Positions 34,689-41,019 of a DNA stretch of 64,000 nucleotides are shown piece after piece. Location: positions 19,899 through 83,898 of the forward strand of contig JAHBVI010000013.1 of the NCBI GenBank assembly GCA_019637635.1, in the 5' to 3' direction. The notes under the pieces were generated by a model. It ran no database searches. It was not told the origin of the DNA and saw only the letters and a list, made by a program, of their open reading frames with translations. The position numbers were made by a program, and so were the translations under genes. Source of the stretch: Anaerolineae bacterium (GTDB lineage Bacteria; Chloroflexota; Anaerolineae; Promineifilales; Promineifilaceae). Within the stretch, counting starts at the first letter, position 1. The number at the start of each line of letters is the position of its first letter.

Positions 34689-36263
34689 ATGGCTATCAAA
34701 TTACCACATATTCTCTCTTTCATTTTGGCGGGGGCCGCTTTGTTTCTGGTGGGTTGCGCTACGGCTGCGCCTACCCCCTTTCCGACGGTGGTCGTCACGG
34801 CTGTGGCCGTTTTGCCCAGCCCCACCAACATTACCTCGGACGCTATAGAAGGGGTAGGCGCGCCGCCAACCGGGACGGCGCTGCCGACGGATACGGCCAC
34901 GCCCCGGCAAACCCATACACCCGGCCCTTCACCCACCGCCTCCAACACGCCACGGCCGTCCAATACTCCCACGCACACCCCCTCGCCCAGCGTCACCCCT
35001 ACCTACCGTCCTCAGGTAGCCCCGACCCTGGCAGAAACGGGCGCGCCGACGGAGTTCCGCGAAGGGGTGCCCACGCCGTCTACGGCCGTGCCCTCCCCCG
35101 TACCCACCTTTGAAACGCCGCGCGAAATTACCAACGTCTTGCTGCTCGGCAGCGATACGCCGCTCGGCTCAACCAGCGTGCGCACCGACACCATGATCAT
35201 TGTCTCCATCAACCATGACCGGCAAACGGCTTCCATGGTCTCTTTGCCGCGCGACCTGTACGTGTACCATCCGGGGCGAATCATGGGGCGATTGAACACG
35301 GCCGTGAACCTGGGCGGCATCGAGCAGCTACAACAAACCATCCTCTACAATTTTGGCATCCCCATCCACTATTATGCCCAGATTGATTTTGATGGCTTTG
35401 AGCGCGCCGTAGATGCAATGGGCGGCGTAGACGTGGCCGTTAGCTGCCGCCTGCAAGATTGGCGGCTCATCTCCCCGGAACTGGACCCCCAGGATGAAGA
35501 CAACTGGCATCAATACGCCCTGGAACCGGGCATCCACCATATGGATGGCGACACGGCGCTCTGGTATGCCCGTTCTCGTCTTTCCACCAGCGACTTTGAT
35601 CGCGGCCGGCGCCAACAGCAGTTGCTCCACGCCATGCTCAACCAGGGGGTAGATTTGAACCTGATTTCCCAGGCGCCCACCCTCTGGAACACCTATAAAG
35701 ATGTGGTGCAAACAGATATTGATATTGGTCGCCTGCTGCAATTTGCCGCATTGGCCCCGGCGGTGCGCCAGAATGGCGTGCAGCACCTCTATCTGGCGCG
35801 GGGTACCGAATCCTGGACAACCCCGGATGGCGCTTCGGTGCGGCTGCCCATTTGGGAAGGGGAGGGCAACTTTGCCGAAACGTTCACCCGGCTCTACCGG
35901 CCACCGGCGCTCAATCGGGCTACCCGCCCGCCCATCACCGTGCAGATCGTGAACGCCAGCGGCAACCCGGATATGGCGCTGCTGGCGGCCGATAATCTGG
36001 CCTGGTACGGCTTCATCCCCGTCATCAGCGCGGAAACGCCCGAACCGATAGCCACGACCAAACTGGAGTATTTCCGCGACAACTTCAAAGATGCGTATGA
36101 ATGGCTGATTAGCTGGATTTTTGGCCGCCGCCGCTCGCAAATTGAGCAGGTAGCCGAACCGGGCGTCACCTATCAATACCGTGTCACTCTGGGGCAGGAT
36201 TACAACCCCTGCCTGAATCAGTTTTTGCAGCCGCAGGAATTCCTCGAGAGTGGTGATCAGTAA
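34689..36263 (+). CDS. LCP (LytR-CpsA-Psr) family lipoprotein with LytR_C domain
   Basis: 524 residues from ATG 34689 (MAIKLPHILSF). The N-terminal helix ends LFLVGCATAAP, a lipobox-like site. Residues 30-145 are a Thr/Pro-rich linker. The LCP catalytic domain starts TNVLLLGSDTPL near 150, with the key arginines in SLPRDLYVYH, GRLNTAVNLGG and LWYARSRLS. A LytR_C domain (ITVQIVNASGNPDMALLAADNL) follows near 415. LCP enzymes transfer polyprenyl-linked glycans to cell wall or protein outside the membrane, so this is the probable attachment step for the polymer exported by the preceding permease. Confidence 0.92.
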   Translation: MAIKLPHILSFILAGAALFLVGCATAAPTPFPTVVVTAVAVLPSPTNITSDAIEGVGAPPTGTALPTDTATPRQTHTPGPSPTASNTPRPSNTPTHTPSPSVTPTYRPQVAPTLAETGAPTEFREGVPTPSTAVPSPVPTFETPREITNVLLLGSDTPLGSTSVRTDTMIIVSINHDRQTASMVSLPRDLYVYHPGRIMGRLNTAVNLGGIEQLQQTILYNFGIPIHYYAQIDFDGFERAVDAMGGVDVAVSCRLQDWRLISPELDPQDEDNWHQYALEPGIHHMDGDTALWYARSRLSTSDFDRGRRQQQLLHAMLNQGVDLNLISQAPTLWNTYKDVVQTDIDIGRLLQFAALAPAVRQNGVQHLYLARGTESWTTPDGASVRLPIWEGEGNFAETFTRLYRPPALNRATRPPITVQIVNASGNPDMALLAADNLAWYGFIPVISAETPEPIATTKLEYFRDNFKDAYEWLISWIFGRRRSQIEQVAEPGVTYQYRVTLGQDYNPCLNQFLQPQEFLESGDQ

Positions 36264-36300
36264 TCGGTAATCGGTTCTTCCCCCGATTACCGATTACCAA
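36249..36300. repeat. 7-nt-period inverted repeat (CGGTAAT type)
   Basis: AGTAATCGGTAATCGGTT faces CCGATTACCGATTACC. It lies between the convergent LCP and arfB genes and overlaps both ends. Confidence 0.85.
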
Positions 36301-36719
36301 TCCCCCCGGCGTTCCCGCTTCCTTTCGCTTTGTTTGCGTTTTTCGGTGAGGCGTTTTTCAACGGCCGTGCGGCTCGGCCGTGTCTTTTTGCGGGGTTTGG
36401 TGGGTTGGAGCGCCTGCGCCAGCAGGGTTTGGAAACGGGCCAGCGCCAGTTCGCGGTTTTGGAACTGGCTGCGCGCCGTTTGCGCCTGAATGTGCAGCAC
36501 TCCGTCGCTGTCAATGCGATTCGCCAGCTTTTCCAGAATCGTGGCGCGCTGCCCTTCCGTCAGGCTGGGGGAATGGGCCACGTTAAACAAGAGCGTCGCC
36601 TTCGTCGCCGTCTTGTTTACATGTTGCCCACCCGGCCCGCTGCTGCCGGAAAAACGAAATTCAACCTCCGCCAGCGGGATGTGCAGGTGAGCGTTGATGA
36701 TAATGCTGGCCTCATCCAT
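36294..36719 (-). CDS. arfB: Alternative ribosome-rescue factor ArfB (peptidyl-tRNA hydrolase)
   Basis: 141 residues from the ATG at 36717-36719 (MDEASIIINAHLHIPL), matching the usual family length; an ATG 13 codons upstream is possible but would extend past the family start. The release-factor GGQ motif is in SGSSGPGGQHVNKTATKAT near 30. The C-terminal tail is rich in Lys/Arg (KPRKKTRPSRTAVEKRL), as needed to enter the mRNA channel. ArfB frees ribosomes stalled on mRNAs without a stop codon. It is convergent with the LCP gene. Confidence 0.92.
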   Translation of the reverse strand: MDEASIIINAHLHIPLAEVEFRFSGSSGPGGQHVNKTATKATLLFNVAHSPSLTEGQRATILEKLANRIDSDGVLHIQAQTARSQFQNRELALARFQTLLAQALQPTKPRKKTRPSRTAVEKRLTEKRKQSERKRERRGDW

Positions 36720-36836
36720 GCCCTTAACGCTAAACCAATTTGTGATAGCTGGCAACATTTTACGCCGGGCAGTGCCCAGGAAGGGGCAAAACCGTTTTAA
36801 TTGACCAATGCCGCCTGGCCCCTTGCCTGGTAATAC

Positions 36837-36862
36837 TTGTCATAGTTGAAACATGCTATAAT
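36837..36862 (+). promoter_or_regulatory. Promoter of the toxin-antitoxin operon (extended -10)
   Basis: A perfect TATAAT (36857-36862) is preceded by TGC, giving an extended -10 TGNTATAAT. A possible -35 TTGTCA (36837-36842) is 14 nt upstream, shorter than ideal, which the extended -10 would compensate. The start codon is 45 nt downstream. Confidence 0.6.
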
Positions 36863-36906
36863 TCAATTGTGCAGAAAATCTGCATCGGCTGAAAAGGAGC
36901 AACACG

Positions 36907-37197
36907 ATGGACGCTACTATTCAAGTAAGACAGCGAGGCACAATTACGTTGCCAGTAGAACTACGACAAAAATATGACATCAGCGATGGCGACATTCTAC
37001 GGTTAGTTGACCTGGATGGCATTCTGGTGTTGACGCCGATGACTCCTATGGTACCGGAACTGGCGCGTGAAATTGAACGTATTCGGCTGGAAGCCGGCTT
37101 GACGGTTGAGGAGTTATTGGTGAGCCTGCGTGAACAACGAGAACGTTACTACGCTGAAAATTATACAAGCAGCCTGAAAGATGCTACCAACCCATAG
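36907..37197 (+). CDS. AbrB/MazE-like antitoxin
   Basis: 96 residues with AAAAGGAGC ahead of ATG 36907. The N-terminal half is a SpoVT-AbrB DNA-binding fold (IQVRQRGTITLPVELRQKYDISDGDILRLVDLDG). The C-terminal half is helical and charged (ELAREIERIRLEAGLTVEELL), as expected for the toxin-binding arm. It overlaps the PIN gene by 17 nt, a layout typical of type II toxin-antitoxin pairs. It would neutralise the PIN nuclease and repress its own promoter. Confidence 0.82.
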   Translation: MDATIQVRQRGTITLPVELRQKYDISDGDILRLVDLDGILVLTPMTPMVPELAREIERIRLEAGLTVEELLVSLREQRERYYAENYTSSLKDATNP

Positions 37198-37633
37198 AAC
37201 CAGAACGCGCGTTTTTCTAGATGCCGATGTCTTGTTTGCCGGTTCTGCCAGCCCGCAGCAGCACAGCGCCAGCCAGGTCATTTTACGGATGGCGGAGATC
37301 ACGTTATTAGAGGCATTAACCTGTGAACAGGTCATCGTTGAAACGGACCGGAATTTGCAAGAGAAGATGCCAGTAGCTTTGCCCGCGTTCCATCTTTTGG
37401 TCAGCCGTTCCTTGCGTATTGTGGCTAACCCAACGGCCGTAGACATTCTCCCTAACAACGGCAAAGCAGACCCTAAAGATTTGCCAATTTTGGTTGCCGC
37501 TTACCGGGAAAACTGCACCTGGTTGGTCACATTTAACACACGACATTATCAACCCGGACTATCTGATGTTACGGTTATAAAACCGGGCGATTTTATTATG
37601 CGGGTGAGGGATTTATTGCTGGGTTTGATGTAA
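37181..37633 (+). CDS. PIN-domain ribonuclease toxin
   Basis: 150 residues. PIN acidic positions: Asp in RVFLDADVLFAG near 14, a central Glu in TCEQVIVETDRNL, and Asp residues in NGKADPKDLPILVAA near 95, then TFNTRHYQPG near 116. Such VapC-like nucleases cut tRNA or rRNA when freed from the antitoxin. The start lies within the antitoxin gene, and its TAA overlaps the ATG of the thioredoxin gene, so three genes may share a transcript. Confidence 0.82.
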   Translation: MLPTHRTRTRVFLDADVLFAGSASPQQHSASQVILRMAEITLLEALTCEQVIVETDRNLQEKMPVALPAFHLLVSRSLRIVANPTAVDILPNNGKADPKDLPILVAAYRENCTWLVTFNTRHYQPGLSDVTVIKPGDFIMRVRDLLLGLM

Positions 37634-38124
37634 TGATGCTTTTTAATCAGTTTTCAGGGGTTTTGGTATATCTGGTGGTGGGCATTGGCCTGTTGGTCGT
37701 TGTTTTGAGCCGGATAGCGCCGGAAAAAAGGCGGGTAGGGCTGTTGGTGGGGGCCGCTGTCCTGCTCTTTGGCGGCTTGATCGTCTTCCGGCCCGAACAG
37801 CGCGGCGTCACGGCCGTGACCGTACAACAAACAGTCGCCGCTGCCAACGGCCGTCCCGTCCTGCTGGAGCTGTACTCTGATTATTGACTGGCCTGCCGCC
37901 GGGCAAGGCCCATCGTGGATGGGTTGGCTGCTGAATGGGGCGACGCGGTGACGGTGCTGCGGGTGAATGTGCAAGACCCCACCGCCCAACCGCTGCTGGC
38001 GGAACTCAATTTCCGTTTCACACCCACGTTTATTTTGTTTGACGGCCACGGCCGTGAAATCTGGCGCACCAACGGCGTCATTAACCCGGATGAAGTGAAT
38101 GAGCAACTCGACCGTATCCCGTGA
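37633..38124 (+). CDS. Membrane-anchored thioredoxin-fold protein with in-frame TGA at the first active-site position (candidate selenoprotein, UxxC)
   Basis: Read through the TGA at 37885-37887, the frame gives 163 residues. Two N-terminal membrane helices (about 8-27 and 34-51) precede a thioredoxin domain (60-163). The TGA is codon 85, exactly where the first Cys of the thioredoxin motif belongs: ELYSDY-(TGA)-LACRRARPIVD, i.e. UxxC in place of CxxC. Downstream, in the same frame, come FTPTFILFDGHGREIWRTNG, with the cis-proline loop and strand of thioredoxins. No frameshift is needed. A stem-loop after the TGA (CCCATC-GTG-GATGGG, 37909-37923) fits a bacterial SECIS. If TGA is a true stop, it is a nonsense pseudogene. 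Start ATG 37633 overlaps the PIN gene stop. Confidence 0.7.
37888..37923 (+). promoter_or_regulatory. Candidate bacterial SECIS element
   Basis: After the TGA at 37885-37887, CCCATC (37909-37914) pairs with GATGGG (37918-37923) leaving a GTG loop 27 nt past the stop codon, which suits the G-containing apical loop and spacing of bacterial SECIS elements. A competing stem GGCCTGCC/GGCA-A-GGCC (37890-37910) is also possible. Inference from sequence only. Confidence 0.45.
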
Positions 38125-39124
38125 TCCGTATGCCGTAATCCGTAAACCGATTACCGATTACCGATTACCGATTACCGATTACCGCTACGTCCACATTTTC
38201 TTCATGGATGGCGTGGGCATGGGCGCGGCCGACCCGGAGATAAACCCGTTTGTGAGGGCGCATATGCCCTATCTGACCGGTTTGTTTAGCGAGGGCTGGT
38301 ATGTGCCCAACGGCCGTGTCGTCAACGGCCGCGCCACCCTCATCCCCACCGACGCCAACCTGGGCCTGCCCGGCAGGCCACAAAGCGCCACCGGGCAGGC
38401 CGCCATCCTCACCGGGCGCAACGCGCCCCAGTTGGTTGGCGAACATTACGGCCCCAAACCAAACCAGCCCGTGCGGGACGTGATTGCCCAGGGGACGTTG
38501 TTTGCGGAGGTCACGGCCGTCGGCGGCCGCGCCGCCCTCCTTTCCCCTTATCCGCAACGTTATTTTGATTCCATCGAGAGTGGTAAACGGCTCTATTCTT
38601 CTGTGCCCCTGGCGGCCACAGAAGCGGGATTGGCCCTGATGACGGCGGAGGATTTGCGGCACGGCCGTGCCGTCAGCCCGGACTTCACCGGGCAGGGCTG
38701 GCGGGAGTACCTGGGTTATGCCGATATTCCCGTTTACACGCCATATGAAGCCGGGCAGCAGTTGGCGCGGCTGGCGCGTGGGTATCATTTCAGCTTCTTT
38801 GAGCATTGGCCCAGCGACCGCGCCGGGCATCGCGGCTCGCTGGCTGAGGCCGCTCAACACCTGGAACTGCTTGACGCCGCCCTGGGTGGCCTGATCGAAA
38901 CCTGGCACCAGGAAAACGCTGACGGCCTGCTTATCATTACCAGCGATCATGGTAACATTGAAGAAAAAGGGCACCGCCAACATACGCGCAACCCGGTGCC
39001 CACCATCCTGGCCGGCCCCGGCCACGCCGAACTGGCCGCCGAGATACACGATTTGACAGATATTGCGAAGGTTGTGCGTCGCTATTTGCAATTGAGAGAT
39101 CGGAGATTGGAGATTAGAGATTGA
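38099..39124 (+). CDS. Alkaline-phosphatase-superfamily metalloenzyme (phosphoglycerate mutase/phosphopentomutase-like)
   Basis: 341 residues from ATG 38099, overlapping the thioredoxin gene by 26 nt. No in-frame start lies between there and the metal site, so the repeat-encoded stretch PITDYRLPITDYRY must be translated. Metal-binding sites: FFMDGVGMGAADPEI near 36 (Asp), the nucleophile-type Thr in QSATGQAAILTGRNA near 96, DRAGHRG near 240 and ITSDHGNIEEKGHRQHTRNP near 280 (Asp, His, His). It would hydrolyse or transfer a phosphate; the substrate is not evident. The C-terminus (RDRRLEIRD) and stop also come from a repeat. Confidence 0.8.
   Translation: MSNSTVSRDPYAVIRKPITDYRLPITDYRYVHIFFMDGVGMGAADPEINPFVRAHMPYLTGLFSEGWYVPNGRVVNGRATLIPTDANLGLPGRPQSATGQAAILTGRNAPQLVGEHYGPKPNQPVRDVIAQGTLFAEVTAVGGRAALLSPYPQRYFDSIESGKRLYSSVPLAATEAGLALMTAEDLRHGRAVSPDFTGQGWREYLGYADIPVYTPYEAGQQLARLARGYHFSFFEHWPSDRAGHRGSLAEAAQHLELLDAALGGLIETWHQENADGLLIITSDHGNIEEKGHRQHTRNPVPTILAGPGHAELAAEIHDLTDIAKVVRRYLQLRDRRLEIRD
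38119..38186. repeat. 7-nt-period repeat (GATTACC type) inside gene start
   Basis: ATCCGTATGCCGTAATCCGTAA-like units then four GATTACC units in tandem. Encodes the N-terminal ITDYRLPITDYR of the metalloenzyme. Seven 3-nt codons equal three 7-nt units, so the peptide also repeats. Confidence 0.85.
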
Positions 39125-39155
39125 ACAATCTCCAATCTCCAATCTCCAATCTCTA
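39094..39155. repeat. 7-nt-period inverted repeat (GATTGGA type)
   Basis: GAGATCGGAGATTGGAGATTAG units face CAATCTCCAATCTCCAATCTC units. Supplies the C-terminus and stop of the metalloenzyme gene and ends 13 nt before the flavin reductase start. Confidence 0.9.
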
Positions 39156-39168
39156 AAACGAGGAGTAT

Positions 39169-39666
39169 ATGACAGTATTATCCGACGATTACCGCGATGT
39201 ATTGCGCCATTTTCCGGCGGGGGTGACGATTGTGACGGTGACGGCGCCGGGGCAGCCGCAGCCACACGGGCTGACGGTTTCGGCGTTTGCCTCCATTTCC
39301 CCCACGCCGCCGCTGGTGATGATCGCCATTGATCACCGGGGGTTGGGGCATGAAATGTTTGAGATAGAAGGGGCCGTATTTGCCGTCAATATCCTGGCGG
39401 AGGAGCAGACTGAACTTTCCAACCGGTTTGCCTGGATCAAGGACGAAGACCGGTTTGCGCTGGGGGAATGGGGCACGGCCGTGACCGGCGCGCCCATTCT
39501 GCAAGATGCGTTGGCGTGGCTGGATTGTACGATACACGGCCGTATCGTCGCCGGCACCCACACCATCTACATCGGCGAAGTACAGGCCAGCGGCGTCCCC
39601 CGTCCGGATGAACTGCCGCTCATCTACTGGAATCGCGGCTATCGCAAACTGGCCCGCCTGGAGTAG
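39169..39666 (+). CDS. Flavin reductase domain protein (FMN-dependent, RutF/HpaC-like)
   Basis: 165 residues, typical length, with AACGAGGAG ahead of ATG 39169. The flavin reductase fold starts YRDVLRHFPAGVTIVTVTAPG, followed by GLTVSAFASISPTPPLVMIAI (FMN-binding), then FAVNILAEEQTELSNRF near 80. Members reduce FMN/FAD with NAD(P)H to feed two-component monooxygenases or act alone. No monooxygenase is adjacent. The gene follows the metalloenzyme across a repeat. Confidence 0.9.
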   Translation: MTVLSDDYRDVLRHFPAGVTIVTVTAPGQPQPHGLTVSAFASISPTPPLVMIAIDHRGLGHEMFEIEGAVFAVNILAEEQTELSNRFAWIKDEDRFALGEWGTAVTGAPILQDALAWLDCTIHGRIVAGTHTIYIGEVQASGVPRPDELPLIYWNRGYRKLARLE

Positions 39667-39676
39667 TTGTATTTGC

Positions 39677-39740
39677 AGTGCCAGGCAAGGGGCTGGTAAA
39701 CGTTGGCTGACCAAGACGGTTCTGCCCCTTGCCTGGCACT
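39677..39740. repeat. AGTGCCAGGC-type inverted repeat
   Basis: AGTGCCAGGCAAGGGGC and GCCCCTTGCCTGGCACT flank a central stretch; long, near-perfect arms. Between flavin reductase and tRNA-Arg. Confidence 0.9.
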
Positions 39741-39767
39741 ACGTGTCAGTTTAGAATTCAAGCGCAA

Positions 39768-39840
39768 GCCCCAGTAGCTCAATGGACAGAGCACCAGACT
39801 TCTAATCTGATGGTCGGGGGTTCGATTCCCTCCTGGGGTA
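39768..39840 (+). tRNA. tRNA-Arg (anticodon TCT)
   Basis: A complete cloverleaf: acceptor GCCCCAG/CTGGGGT, D arm with TAGCTC...GAGC, anticodon stem CAGA/TCTG with loop CTTCTAA (TCT, reads AGA), and T arm with GGTTCGATTCC. Discriminator A at 39840; the 3' CCA is not encoded. Confidence 0.95.
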
Positions 39841-39845
39841 CTTCC

Positions 39846-39930
39846 ATTGAGATTGAGAGATTGGGAGATTAAGAGATTGTCCAATCTCCCAATCTCCCAA
39901 TCTCCTAATCTCCTAATCTCCGTTCTCTCC
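39846..39930. repeat. 7/8-nt-period inverted repeat (GATTGAGA type)
   Basis: GAGATTGAGAGATTGGGAGATT units face AATCTCCCAATCTCCCAATC units, ending 14 nt before the epimerase ATG. Confidence 0.85.
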
Positions 39931-39944
39931 TAAGGCACCTATCT

Positions 39945-40943
39945 ATGATCCTCATCACCGGCGCGACAGGCTTTTTGGGTCACAATCTGGTACCACAACT
40001 GGTTGCCGCCGGTTATAAAGTGCGGGCTCTGGTGCGCCCCACCAGCGATTCCCGTTTCTTGCAAGAATTAGGCGCCGAGCTGGCCTTCACCGACGACATC
40101 ACCGACGGTTATGCGGCGCTGCAAGCGATGAAAGGGTGCCGCCAGGTCATTCATGCCGCCGGGTTGTTCCGCTTTTGGGGCGAGGCGCATCATTTCTGGC
40201 AGACGAATGTGGGGGGGACAACGGCCGTACTCAATGCTGCCCTCGCCGAACAAGTAGAAAAATTCATCTACATATCCTCCATCGCCGTAGTGGGCCGCAC
40301 ACCCACCCAGGCCATCATAGACGAAAACACCGCTTGCCGCCCACAAGAGCCATACCAGCTTTCCAAATTGGAAGCGGAAACGCGCGTGCTGGCCTATCAC
40401 CAGGAAGGGCTGCCCGCCATTGTGCTGCGGCCAGGTGCATTTTATGGCCCCTGGGGGCGCTACGCCTTCAACCGCCTCTTTTTTGAAGAGCCTCTCAAAG
40501 GCTGGCGCATTAAAGTAGACGGCGGCCAGCACATCATCTTCCCTGTTTTTGTGCCCGATGTGGCCCAGGGCATTATGCTGGCGTTGGCCGAAGGGCGCGT
40601 AGGCGAGATTTACAACATCTGCGGCCGTTCCCTTACCCACAACGAAGCCAATGCTATTGTCAGCGACCTGGCCGGTATTCACCGCTGGCGCATCAACATG
40701 CCCACCTGGGTGGTGCTGGCGCTGGCGCGCAACTGGACGCGCCTCTCACAGGTGACGCGCAAAGAGCCGTTCTACCCCATCAACATGGCCCCTTACGTCT
40801 TTCAGGATTGGCCTGTCTCCATCGCCAAAGCAGAGCGCGAACTGGGTTTTGTGCCTACCCCCTTTGCCGAAGGCGCCTGCCAGACCATGAAATGGTACAA
40901 AGAACAGGGAATCTTGAAATTGCGCCGGTTCAAAGGTTCATAG
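39945..40943 (+). CDS. NAD-dependent sugar epimerase/dihydroflavonol reductase-like (extended SDR)
   Basis: 332 residues. Rossmann motif LITGATGFLGHNLVPQL at the start, catalytic YxxxK as EPYQLSKLEAET near 150, and the preceding Ser in YISSIAVVG. The phrase VRALVRPTSDSRFLQELGAE places it near hopanoid-associated epimerases and dihydroflavonol-4-reductases. It would act on a nucleotide sugar or a small ketone. The region is not a hopanoid cluster. RBS weak (CTAAGG) before ATG 39945. A strong hairpin lies right after the stop. Confidence 0.85.
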   Translation: MILITGATGFLGHNLVPQLVAAGYKVRALVRPTSDSRFLQELGAELAFTDDITDGYAALQAMKGCRQVIHAAGLFRFWGEAHHFWQTNVGGTTAVLNAALAEQVEKFIYISSIAVVGRTPTQAIIDENTACRPQEPYQLSKLEAETRVLAYHQEGLPAIVLRPGAFYGPWGRYAFNRLFFEEPLKGWRIKVDGGQHIIFPVFVPDVAQGIMLALAEGRVGEIYNICGRSLTHNEANAIVSDLAGIHRWRINMPTWVVLALARNWTRLSQVTRKEPFYPINMAPYVFQDWPVSIAKAERELGFVPTPFAEGACQTMKWYKEQGILKLRRFKGS

Positions 40944-40950
40944 TTCGTTT

Positions 40951-41000
40951 GTAGTAGGCGATTTATCGCCGTAAGAAGGCGATAAATCGCCTACTACGAA
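40951..41000. repeat. GTAGTAGGCGAT-type inverted repeat
   Basis: GTAGTAGGCGATTTATCGCC faces GGCGATAAATCGCCTACTAC; each arm is itself partly palindromic. Near-identical copy at 62960-63014, divergent copy at 8466-8520. Confidence 0.9.
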
Positions 41001-41019
41001 CAGGCAGGGGAGAAACTAG

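Noticed and set aside
37885..37914. Frameshift or two separate short genes in the thioredoxin locus
   Set aside because: Both halves are in the same frame, the TGA falls on the catalytic Cys position, and a thioredoxin fold is only complete when they are joined. A point nonsense mutation remains possible and is given as the alternative.
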